Positions 7,722-17,129 of a stretch of DNA of 20,506 nt are shown piece after piece. The stretch is from Russula earlei (Eukaryota > Basidiomycota > Agaricomycetes > Russulales > Russulaceae). The stretch lies in contig JAGFNK010000836.1 in assembly GCA_025769875.1 (NCBI GenBank), positions 1 through 20,506 of the forward strand, written 5' to 3'. Below the pieces are notes generated by a model. It searched no databases and was not told the origin of the DNA. It saw only the letters and a list, made by a program, of their open reading frames with translations. The stretch's first letter is position 1. Each line of letters opens with the position of its first letter. A program made the translations under genes and the position numbers.

Positions 7722-10700
7722 TTTAGGTGTCGATCCCATGTACAAGTCTCAAAGAAAGTCAATATCAGTGATGACTACTATTTACATTGGATCGAACAAA
7801 GCCGAAAGAAAAGCCCTGATAGACAGTGGGGCTACCGAATGCTTCATATCCCCTAAGTTAACAAAGGAATTATACCTACAAACCAAAAAGTTAATTCCAA
7901 CCAGAAACGTCAAAAATGTCGATGGAACGTTAAACCGCTCAGGGAAAGTTACCCAGACCGTCCAGTTAGAGTTGAAGTTACTGGGACAAAAACACACACA
8001 CCAGTTCCTAGTTGCGGATATAGGACAAGACAATATCATCCTAGGATACCCATTCCTAGAATCAACAAACCCGAGAATAAATTGGTCCAAGGGAACCATA
8101 ATGGGAAGAGTCACCCTCAAAGGAGACCAAGAAGTTCCAGCATGGATCAAAGCATCAACAGACTGGGAAGAAGGCGACGAACTATGGCTGCAAACCCAAA
8201 TACGCAAAACCACCATAGCCCAACAACTGGCGGAATCACAGATACAAGGCAAAACACAAACTTGGCAAGAAATAGTCCCTCTTCAATACCATCAATATGG
8301 ACAAGTATTCATGGAACGAGAATTGGAAAGATTCCCCGGACCGAGAAAATGGGACCACGCCATTGACCTAAAATCGGACGCTCCTACAATGATCAACTGC
8401 AGGGTATATCCCCTCTCACCGAAAGAAAAGGAAGAACAAGGAAAATTCCTTGAACAAAATTTATGACTTAAACGAATAAGAAGATCCAACTCGCCATATG
8501 CCAGTGGATTCTTCCTTATAAAAAAGAAAGACGGAAAATTTCGACCGGTACAAGATTATAGGAATTTGAACAAATGGACAATACCCAATGTATATCCATT
8601 GCCCCTGATCCCAGAACTTATTCACACTTTAGCAGGGAAAGAACTCTTTACTAAATTTGACATCAGATGGGGCTACAACAATATTCGAATCAAGGAAGGA
8701 GACGAATGGAAAGCAGCCTTCAAGACTAGCGACGGACTATTTGAACCTACAGTAATGTTCTTTGGACTAACGAATTCTCCAGCCACCTTTCAAACCATGA
8801 TGGACAACATTTTTCAAGAAGAACTCGCACAAGGATGGTTGAAAATCTATATGGACAACATCATCATTGCCACACAAGATGATGAAGCAGAACACACACT
8901 TAGAGTCAACCATATACTATCTAAACTGAAACAACACGATCTCTACCTTAAACCAGAAAAATGTCAATTTCACAGAAAGAAGGTAGAATACCTTGGAGTA
9001 ATCATAGGAGAAGGGAAGATAACTATGGACCCCGTCAAAGTCAAAGGAATTAAGGACTGGCCAACTCCATCTACATTAAAAGAAGTTAGAAGCTTCCTAG
9101 GATTTTGTAACTTTTATCGAAACTTTATACCCAACTTTTCCATAAAAGCAAGACCACTAAACGAGTTAACAAAGAAGAATAGACAATGGGAATGGACGGC
9201 AAAAGAAAACCAAGCCTTTCAAATCCTAAAAGAAACCTGCGTATCTTATCCAGTACTCCGCACCCCAAATTGGACAAAACAATTTGTTCTAGACACCGAC
9301 GCGTCAGGATTCGCCGTAGGAGCAGTCATATCCCAAGAATACGAAGATGGCTTCCACCCAATCGCATACTATTCTAGAACACTATTGGATGCAGAGAGAA
9401 ACTACGATGCTCATGACAAAGAACTAGCGGCAGTAATCTTTGGCTTAAAAAGCGGAAGACCATTCTTCCTGGGAGCCGACAAACCAGTCAGAATAAGAAC
9501 AGACCACAAAAATCTCACCTACTTTAAAGAACCACAGAAATTAACAGGACGACAAGCCAGATGGATGCAATATATGCAAGACTTTAATATTACCCTGGAA
9601 CACGTCCCTGGACATCCACACACTATTGCCGACGCACTTTCTTGTTGCAAAGACCTTAACAAGGGGGTAGGAGAACAAAAAACCACTCTACTACCACCCG
9701 AAATATTCGCAAGAAAAACCTACCTACCAGACAAACCTGACAAACGACGAGAAATTCTAAGACAATTCCACGACACCCCCTTCGCAGGACAACCCGGAAT
9801 AGCCAACACCTGGGACTTAGTCAAACAACATTATGAAGGACCTAGACTTCAACAGTTCGTAGAACAATACGTCAAAGGTTGCGCCAAATGCCAAGAGTCC
9901 AAAACCAATATACCCAGAAAGAAAGCCACGACCTTTCCACTCGACACACACGTTGAACAGGGCCCCTTTCAATACGTATCGATGGACCTTATTACTGACC
10001 TACCAAAATCAGAAGGGTTTGACAGCGTCCTTACCATAGTCGATCAAGGATGCTCTAAAGCAACAAAATTCATCCCATGCAACAAAACGATCGATGGAAC
10101 AGGTGTTGCACATGAATATCTGAAACACCTCGTGCCTTGGTTCGGCGTTCCTAAAAGAATCATCTCCGACAGAGACCCTCGATTTGCATCAAACTTCTCT
10201 AAAGCCTTATGTAAAAATCTAGGCATCAAACAAAACATGTCCACCACGTTCCATCCCCAAACCGATGGACAAACAGAATGAATGAATGCATGGCTGGAAC
10301 AATACCTGAGACCCTGGACCACGACTCATCCTCATTCATGGGCAAAAATGCTTCCCCTAGCAGAATACGCACACAATTCATGGAAACATGAAACATCACG
10401 GAGATCACCACACGAACTCCTCATGGGGTTCAAACCCCAAATCAATATCAATTTAGAAGATAACAACGTACCCTCATCCACCGATCATCTGAAACTACTA
10501 GAAGAAGCGAGACTAGATGCTCAACAACTTCTAGAACGCAAACAACAACCCCTAAGACCAGACGTTAAGGAAATGGAAGAAGGAACCCTCGTATGGCTAG
10601 AAGCAAAGAACCTCAAAACACAAGGAACACACAAGTTAATGCCTAAAAGATATGGCCCGTTTCCTATTACAAAAAAGATTTCCAAAGTCGCGTATCAATT

Positions 10701-11007
10701 ACAACTTCCACCATCAATGAAGATACACGACGTCTTCCATGTCAACCTACTTCTCCCTTATAAGGAGACGGAAGAATACGGCACGCCGTTCACACAACCT
10801 CCACCAACCATTGAAAATGAGGAAGAATACGAAATTGAAGCGATTCTAGACACAAGAAGATTCGGACGAACACGTAAACTTCAATACCTCGTACACTGGA
10901 AAGGATATCCCACATCAGATGACTCATGGGTCGACCATCATGACCTTAACGCTCCAGAACTTCTGAAAGATTACTACTCTGCTTTGGCTGGACGACCCCA
11001 AACATAA
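7690..11007 (+). pseudogene. pol: Inner pol: protease, RT, RNase H, integrase, chromodomain
   Basis: Replication and integration enzymes, about 1105 codons in one frame apart from two TGA stops (8464-8466, before the first RT motif; 10279-10281, directly after the catalytic Glu of the integrase). CGA/Arg would suit both. Protease: ALIDSGATECFI (about 7812-7848). RT: QDYR-NLN, FTKFDIRWGYNN, FGLTNSPATFQ, then YMDN (8848-8859) where YMDD is expected, a G-to-A change at CpG that removes a catalytic Asp. RNase H: DTDASGFAVGAV, RTDHKNL and ADALSCC, where SRR is usual and two CpG-type changes make Cys. Integrase: the second His of the HHCC finger is Gln (GQPG, 9790-9792), CAKC is present, and the catalytic residues are in SMDLITDL, ISDRDPRF and QTDGQTE. 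RYGPF marks GPY/F. The chromodomain runs from YEIEAILDTR to about 10980. No frameshifts. Confidence 0.94.
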
Positions 11008-11063
11008 AAACACCACCCACAAACGACTATTCCTTACCGCCTTACCCCCCAAACACAACGAAC

Positions 11064-12311
11064 ATGACTTCCACCCAGAACTCTCCCACTGCTTCCTCTG
11101 CCACTCTCATACCTACCCCTCTATACTCCCCTGCACTCATCCACCTGCCACTGTCCAGAGAACCATCTCCCTCGACAGCAGCCACCATCAATACCAGAAT
11201 ACTCATTCGACGCGCCGCGCAACACGCTGCAATGATCGTACAAGCACGCGAACTGTGGGAAGATGATTCACTCACCACTATACTACATGCCTTTGGCAAT
11301 CGATCTCCCACACTGGGAACAAATTCGCCCATCAGGACCTGTAGCCCCTCCTACCACGTTCAATCCCCTTCACCTGATCCCATCCCGATTCCCCCACGCA
11401 CTGACACTCCCACCAACGAACAAACTCACACCGTCGTCCTACTCAACAAAAATTTCGCCCCGATAGACCGTGACAGGACACCACCTCCGGTCTATGAACC
11501 AACCACCAACAATGTCCGGCCTTCAGAGTTGGAACAGCTTGGAGAAGGTTGGGAAGAAGGAGATCTCGGACTAGACCTACTAATCCCAGACCCAGGCAAC
11601 GAAGACGACACACTACCCCCTTGCTTTGTCCTCCCCGATCTTTACGATGGCTTCCCTTCTCTGCTAGCTACCTATGGCCCTGGATGCCCCACTCATCATA
11701 TCCCCATCCGAGCTCGCGCCGATCCTTACCCTCGCCCCCTCCTCACACAAAAAGACGCCTTTACATTCAAAGAAGGCCTCAGACATCCCGCCGCCATAAA
11801 CAAAGCACTAAGGTTCGAACAGGACCTATCCCTCGAAGCTGAAGTACGTCGCTATCGATTTGCCATAAAAAAGACACGACAGATAGCAAACTCTCTTGTC
11901 ACGGCTCGTGAGAGATACCACGACATGATCTGGGAAGTAAGGGACTCAGAGATCAAACTGGCCAAAGCTAACGCCAAAGCTCATCTCGAACCACGAGTCT
12001 TATTCGGGACCATGCCTCAACTCTCCGAACAAGACCATCGAGACGCCAAAGAAGCTCTCTTAGACCCGTGGTACCAATTTTCCCCCCGACTCTCCAACAA
12101 ATGCGCCTGGTGTCATGACGGAGGACATGATACATTTGAATGCCCCAAACTTGCCGTCTGTGTTCTCTGCAATCGCCACGGACATATGGCCGACCATTGC
12201 AGAAACCCCCACCGACGATGCAAAACTGACAGGATGTGTCGAGTCCCTCGCGACCAGATCTTTTTCCACCTTCATCGCTGCCACTCCACCATTCTCCCCT
12301 ACATTGCTTAG
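11064..12311 (+). CDS. ORF3: extra zinc-knuckle protein, unknown function
   Basis: Intact 415-codon ORF between the pol stop (56 bases upstream) and the polypurine tract, in a different frame from pol. ATG with A at -3. Residues 1-70 are Ser/Thr/Pro-rich and include IRRAAQHAAMIVQARELW. The middle (about 110-215) is acidic and Pro-rich. About 235-330 is strongly charged and probably helical (RFEQDLSLEAEVRRYRFAIK onwards). The C-terminus has two CCHC knuckles: C347-x2-C350-x4-H355-x4-C360 and C366-x2-C369-x4-H374-x4-C379. A further Cys/His cluster (H383, C386, C392, H402, C406) follows. There is no signal peptide or membrane segment, so it is not envelope-like. Knuckles of this type usually bind RNA or single-stranded DNA, so a second nucleocapsid or nucleic-acid chaperone is a reasonable guess. 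No dedicated promoter is evident. It is free of stops although gag and pol of the same copy are not. Confidence 0.8.
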   Translation: MTSTQNSPTASSATLIPTPLYSPALIHLPLSREPSPSTAATINTRILIRRAAQHAAMIVQARELWEDDSLTTILHAFGNRSPTLGTNSPIRTCSPSYHVQSPSPDPIPIPPRTDTPTNEQTHTVVLLNKNFAPIDRDRTPPPVYEPTTNNVRPSELEQLGEGWEEGDLGLDLLIPDPGNEDDTLPPCFVLPDLYDGFPSLLATYGPGCPTHHIPIRARADPYPRPLLTQKDAFTFKEGLRHPAAINKALRFEQDLSLEAEVRRYRFAIKKTRQIANSLVTARERYHDMIWEVRDSEIKLAKANAKAHLEPRVLFGTMPQLSEQDHRDAKEALLDPWYQFSPRLSNKCAWCHDGGHDTFECPKLAVCVLCNRHGHMADHCRNPHRRCKTDRMCRVPRDQIFFHLHRCHSTILPYIA

Positions 12312-12319
12312 ACGTTAAC

Positions 12320-12329
12320 AAGGGGGTGA
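12320..12329 (+). other. Polypurine tract of inner element
   Basis: AAGGGGGTGA lies directly before the 3' LTR (TGTCAC), the standard place and make-up of the plus-strand primer. It starts 8 bases after the ORF3 stop, so ORF3 uses nearly all of the space after pol. Confidence 0.85.
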
Positions 12330-12820
12330 TGTCACAAGAACCGGCTCTTCGGACCGGATCGGCAACCGGACAAGCCTACCTGGACAAGCCTCACAATTCC
12401 CGCGCGTTTTATGACTCGTTTAACCTCGCATGTACCAGTACTTTCCAGCGTGTCCTAGTTCCGATCGCCTCACCATTACCTTGTGTCTACTATTTGATAT
12501 AGGATACAATGTCTATATAAACCTGTCTGTAGGAGAGAACAAGCTCTAAGCTTGTTCTCTTGTGAATATCACTGGATTCTAGCTTCGGGACTGTAGGCTT
12601 GCAGGGAATCAAGCAATCAACTCAGAAACTCCTTCCACTCTCTAAGTCTTCAAACGCGAAGACTTATCTGTTGTCTCCCCACTCCGCGGTACACACTAGC
12701 CTTCGCTGTGTTGTCACCGAGATCCCCGATTCTCGCGAGAACTTGTTGTCTCGCTCGACTCAGTGCGCACGTCTCGCGCGTGAAACAATTTGTCAGCGAC
12801 ACCGCCCCCAGTCGGTGACA
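12330..12820 (+). repeat. 3' LTR of inner element
   Basis: 491 bp, colinear with 5436-5926 without gaps. TATA copy at 12514-12521, start-site hairpin at 12534-12560, U5 hairpin at 12643-12666. Three of the 11 LTR differences look like CpG losses on this side (12392, 12747 and 12787 or adjacent bases). Confidence 0.96.
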
Positions 12821-12825
12821 GTTCA
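12821..12825. repeat. Target-site duplication, right copy (GTTCA)
   Basis: Identical to 5431-5435. Outside the two copies, the outer integrase reading frame resumes. Confidence 0.95.
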
Positions 12826-15739
12826 TGATTAGTGTCGCTGTTTCGTCTGCTGTGATTGTCTTGTGACAAGGGGTAATGATTATTGCTTTGCTGAATCGAT
12901 CTACCATGACCAGGAGGCTGTCAAAGCCTTGTGAAACCAGTAGGTCCGTGATAAAGTCCATGGTAATGCTCTTCCATACTTCTCCAGCTGGTGTAATTGG
13001 TACGAGGGGTGTTTTTGTCTTTGGGCAGTTCTTTGTGCTTTGGCAAATTGCGCAACCGTTTACGTAACTTTTGACATAGGTTAGCATTCCTGGCCACCAA
13101 TAGTTTCGGCTGATTAGTTCGTAAGTTTTCCATTGGCCAGGATGCCCAGTGGCGAGGGAATCATGATGTAGTTTCAGAATTTTCTTTCTTAGGGTGTCAT
13201 TATTTGGGATATAGACTTTTCCTTTGAATAATATTAGTCCATCTTCGAGGTTCCAGTCCTGTAAGCCTTTGGATAGTTGTCTTGGTCCATTCTTTATGAT
13301 GATTGCTAATGCGTTAGATACTTCTGGGTCGTAGTCTTTGCTAGATTGTAGTTGTTGTTGAAGTTCTTGGTTGCCAATTGGTTCTGTAGCAGAGGTGTGT
13401 GTTGCTGTAATTTTAAAAAATTTGTCATCTAGGAGCACCTTTCCATCATTTTCGTTTTGTATCCCCTCTTTAAAGTCTGGCCACCTGGACAGACCGTCTG
13501 CTTTGTTCATAGTTCCTGGGTGATGAGTAATAGTAAAGTCAAAATTGCTGAGAAGGAGTGCCCATCGGGCTTGTCGTCTTGTGAGTTTTTGTTTTGTCAT
13601 GAAGTATGTTAAATTGTTGTGGTCCATCCACAGATCAATGGGGTGTGTAGCGCCTTCAAGGTAGTGTCGGAAGTGCCAGAGTGATGAGACGATGGCAAGG
13701 AGTTCTTTATCATAGATCATGTAATTTCGTTGTGCGGGGTCCAAGGATTTCGAGAAGTAGGCTATTGGGTGATATCTATTAAATTCATCAGGTTGTTTCA
13801 AGATTGCGCCGACTGCAAAGTCACTTGCATCGCAGATGAGTCGAAAGGGTTTCATGTGGTTAGGTAACATGAGGATTGGGGCCGTTGTGAATGCTTGGAT
13901 TAGTTTCTGAAATGCTTGTTCTTCATCGTCTTCCCACTTGAAGGGGTTTTCTTTCTTTGTTAAGTTAAACAAGGGCCGTGCTATTCGAGAGTATTGGTGG
14001 ATAAATCGTCGATAGAAGTTGCAGAATCCTAGAAATGCTTGTACTTCCGTAACATTGGTCGGAGTAGGCCACTTTGTAATGCCTATTAACTTGTCTTGGT
14101 CCATGGATATTCATCCTTGGGAGATATTGATGCCTAGGTAACTAATAGAGGTTTGTTGGAAAGCACATTTCTCTGGTTTCAAGTATAAGTCGTGGTCTTG
14201 GAATGTTTTTAGGACCTTGTGTGTCCAGTTGTCTAGTTCGTTCAAGTTTGTGCCATGATTAGTATATCATCTAGATAAATAACCACTCGTTCAGTGGCAA
14301 TGTATTTTGCTAGGATGGTGTTCATAAAGTGTTGGAAGGTGGCTGGGGCGTTGCAGAGACCAAATGTCATTATCAATGGCTCAAAGAGTCCTAATGGTGT
14401 CTTGAATGCTGCGAGGTGTTCATCACCCTCTCTTAGGCTGGATATTGTTGTATCCCCATCATATGTCAAACTTGGTGAAGTATTGAGCTGCTTGGAGTTT
14501 GTCGATTAATTCAGGAATCAAAGGTAACAGGATATGCGTCTTTGACAGTTGCTGTATTCAGGGCTCTGTAGTCTTGTACCGGTCGTAGATTTCCTCCTTT
14601 CTTTTCTACAAAGAAGAATGGGCTGGCAATAGCTGCTTTTGATGGTCGGATAGTGCCTCTTTTCAAGTGTTCATCTAAGTATTCTTTTAGGGCTTGCAGT
14701 TCTTTGGGAGTAAGTCGATAGATACCAGAATCGCGTCGGGCGATCCCTGGTTTCAGATTGATTGCATGGTCCCATGGTTGGTGAGTAGGGAGGCGTTGAG
14801 AGGCTTGTTCATCGAAAACCTTTCGCCATTTCAAGAACTGGGCAGGGATAAGTTCGTCTAATGTCTTAGGGGGGCGTTTCTGCATGGGCCTAGTTTGGTA
14901 GCTGTGGTTGATTTGGCTCTTATGCTGATTGTCATTGGTCTAAATGCATCGTAGATTTGTTCGTCAACACAGGGGTTCAATAGTCCTTCAGTATCTGGGA
15001 AGATTAGTGCAGCAACATTTGCAAACTCAGGTTCTTCTTCTTCAGGGAAAGTAAGTGCTTGTATTTGGTAATTCCGTGTTCCAGATGCAGATGCAATGGT
15101 TATGCTTGGATGCGTGGTAAGGCAGGTTCGGGGGCAATTCCTCAGTGTGATGGTGTCATTTGCCCAATCAATATCTGGGTTGTGGTGTCATAGCCAATCT
15201 GTTCCTAAGATGATGTCGTGATCTCCAATGTTAGTGACAAGGAATTCTGCTTGTTCGTCATGAGTAGCGCCTGTGTGCGCTTGAATATGAAGTCTTTGGA
15301 TGGTGCTAAAGCGTATTAGTCCATTGGCATTTTGTGTTCCATCTACATTCTGTGCTGGCAATGGTTTGGTCATAGTTCGGAGGTGCAGGTGGTGTCTTTG
15401 TGCGAATCGTTCATGGATTATCATTCCTTCTGCTCCACTGTCGAGCAGGGCTCTTGCACCGATTTCTTTGCCGCTTGTCTTCCCCACTAAAGTAACTTTC
15501 AAGGCAATGGAAGGGGAGCGAATATTCTTGGTAAAAACTTTGGGGTAATTGATTTCTCTTTGTATCGTACTGATTTGGACCGTGTCCCTTCTCGGTGCAG
15601 AAGGGGGTCCAATTAAAAATCCATAGGGGCAGATCTTGGGCGGAGGATTGAGTCCGCAAGTGTTTCTCTCCAAGTTGTTAGTGATGCAACAGGAACGGGT
15701 TCTTCTTGTGCAGGTTCGATGTTTTCATCTTGGATGGTT
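12821..15739 (-). pseudogene. pol: Outer pol, 5' part: protease, RT, RNase H, integrase N-terminus
   Basis: In minus-strand order: a linker; an aspartic protease with ALLDSGAEGMII and DHDIILGTDW; RT with RPVQDYRALN, YFTKFDI, FGLCNAPATFQ and an intact YLDD (14277-14266); RNase H with ICDASDFAVGAIL, DHNNLTYF and KADGLSRWPDF; integrase zinc finger with HHDS, GHPG and CAICQ; and the first catalytic Asp in ITMDFITD. TGA stops at 15190-15188, 14461-14459 and 14113-14111 all sit where Arg is expected (after GTDWL, after FDI, before ISMD). Frameshifts occur near 15610, 14880, 14530, 14430 and 14245. From 14104 to the insertion the frame is open. The polypeptide continues at 5430 on the other side of the inner element. 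Confidence 0.92.
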
Positions 15740-17125
15740 GTAGCTCTGACTGTTTGGGGGCGAGATCCTTGTCAGTTGGCGTCCTTGGGCTGCTTTCTTT
15801 GCTCTACATTGATTTGCCATATGGTTCTTCTTTCCACAGTAATAACAGAGGTTGTTCTTGCATCGAAACTCTTTCTCTGCATCTGTGAGGGGTTTCCTTT
15901 CACTTCTGGATTCCCAGGGTCGTTCGTTAGGTTCTCCTTGGTACAAGTTAATTTCCAATGGATTGTCTGATCCTTGAGTGTTTAATCCTCGGGCATGCAC
16001 AGAGCGTCCTCCTCTGAAAGGCAGTGGAAGTTGTATAGGTGGAAAAGGTTGTCGAATTCTCTTGCTGCTTTGACAAGGGCTGCAAGTGTAGTTGGTGTCG
16101 GTGTGATCCCTAGTATTTTCTGATGTAGGGCCGGGTTAATGTTCTTCCTGAATGCGTACATCTTTGTTCTTTCATCGGTGGTAGCTCGTGATGCGTGGTG
16201 TGACCATTTCTGATACCATTCATTAAATGGTAGTTTCCCTTGATAATAGGTGTGCATGGTGTTAGTGGAGGCTAATTCTGCTTCTGCAGGGATGAAGTGA
16301 TCGGCAAAGGCTTTCTTGAAATCAGTCCCATGATCCATAGTCTGCTACTGTACGAGCCATAGCCTTAGTGGTTTGTTCTCTAGCCCATGCTCCGGTGGGT
16401 GTTCCTACTTTAAAGTGGGTTAGTGCAGCGGCGACTTTCTTGCTTTCATCTGTAAAGGAGTCGCCATTGATGTAGTAATAATTGGCCAAAGCTGCCCAAA
16501 AGGCTTCTGCATTATCAGCCTTTCCATCAAAGGGTTCTGGTGCAGTTCCGACAAGGCGTGGATTGCTTGACATGGTGGGGTTTGAGTTGTTGCAGCTGTA
16601 ACAATAGGTGGGGCTGAACCTTGTAATTGGATTCTAGTTGGAGTGAGCGTTTCGAGGGACTGCTTGTGGTACGTTGCTAATTGTATGAGGAGTAGGTTGT
16701 TGGGTATTACGCCGGGTGGAAGGTCCTGGGGTAGTGCTTCGAGTGCTCTGAGCGGTTCCTAAGATAGCGGTAACTTCTTGAGTTGTTCTGGCTGTAAAAT
16801 CGACTTCTCGATTGTTATAGTAAACCCAATGTTTTCTAGAACGGCTCCACTTGACTGGTTTGTCTAGGAAGAGGCCTGTGTAATTATAAGGATTGAAGTC
16901 TTGAACGTTCTCTGCTCCTGGGGCTGCTGCTTTAAGTTGTTTGGTGGTAACTTCATCATTTTCGTCTTCGTATAACCAAGTGTCAGAAAGATTCCTGTGG
17001 TTGATAATAGGTGTACCCGCAAATCTTCCTCAGTAACAGTGATCTTGGGTGTCGTAGCTGAGGTTTTCAAATAGGAGTGGGATTAGATTTTCTTCTTCGT
17101 CAGTGATGTCTCTCCTAGTGCTCAT
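15740..17125 (-). pseudogene. gag: Outer gag, frameshifted
   Basis: Capsid/nucleocapsid gene of the outer element. ATG at 17125 opens MSTRRDITDEEEN. A TGA at 17032-17030 interrupts it (CGA would fit), then the same frame runs to about 16600 through a Thr/Pro-rich stretch. Another frame carries the capsid-like part: EPFDGKADNAEAFWAALANY (16520 region) and, after a shift near 16330, FKKAFADHFIPAEAE, YYQGKLPFNEWYQKWS and LAALVKAAREFDNL. A further shift near 15990 leads to the CCHC knuckle CYYCGKKNHMANQC (about 15860). A five-base G/C run at 15756-15760 is the probable site of the next shift into the pol linker. It begins within 5 bases of the end of ORF0. Confidence 0.85.
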
Positions 17126-17129
17126 AGAT

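Larger units (their letters stand above)
5436..12820 (+). mobile_element. Inner Ty3/gypsy chromovirus, complete but inactivated
   Basis: A full-length 7385-bp element: 491-bp 5' LTR, self-complementary primer-binding site, gag, pol in the -1 frame, a third ORF, polypurine tract and 491-bp 3' LTR, flanked by GTTCA. It sits inside the integrase gene of the outer element in the opposite orientation. The LTRs differ at 11 of 491 positions (2.2%), all transitions and 10 of them at CpG. The LTR ends are a perfect 6-bp inverted repeat, TGTCAC and GTGACA. No frameshift is visible in 7.4 kb. The damage is three TGA stops and missense changes at conserved residues, so proteins would have to come from another copy for it to move. 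Confidence 0.95.

Noticed and set aside
11064..12311. ORF3 as an envelope gene
   Set aside because: Position fits, but there is no signal peptide, membrane segment or glycoprotein-like Cys pattern. The zinc knuckles point to nucleic-acid binding.
11064..12311. Intactness of ORF3 as proof of selection
   Set aside because: Four hundred codons without a stop beside about 1600 with three is not significant in one copy; it needs sibling comparison.
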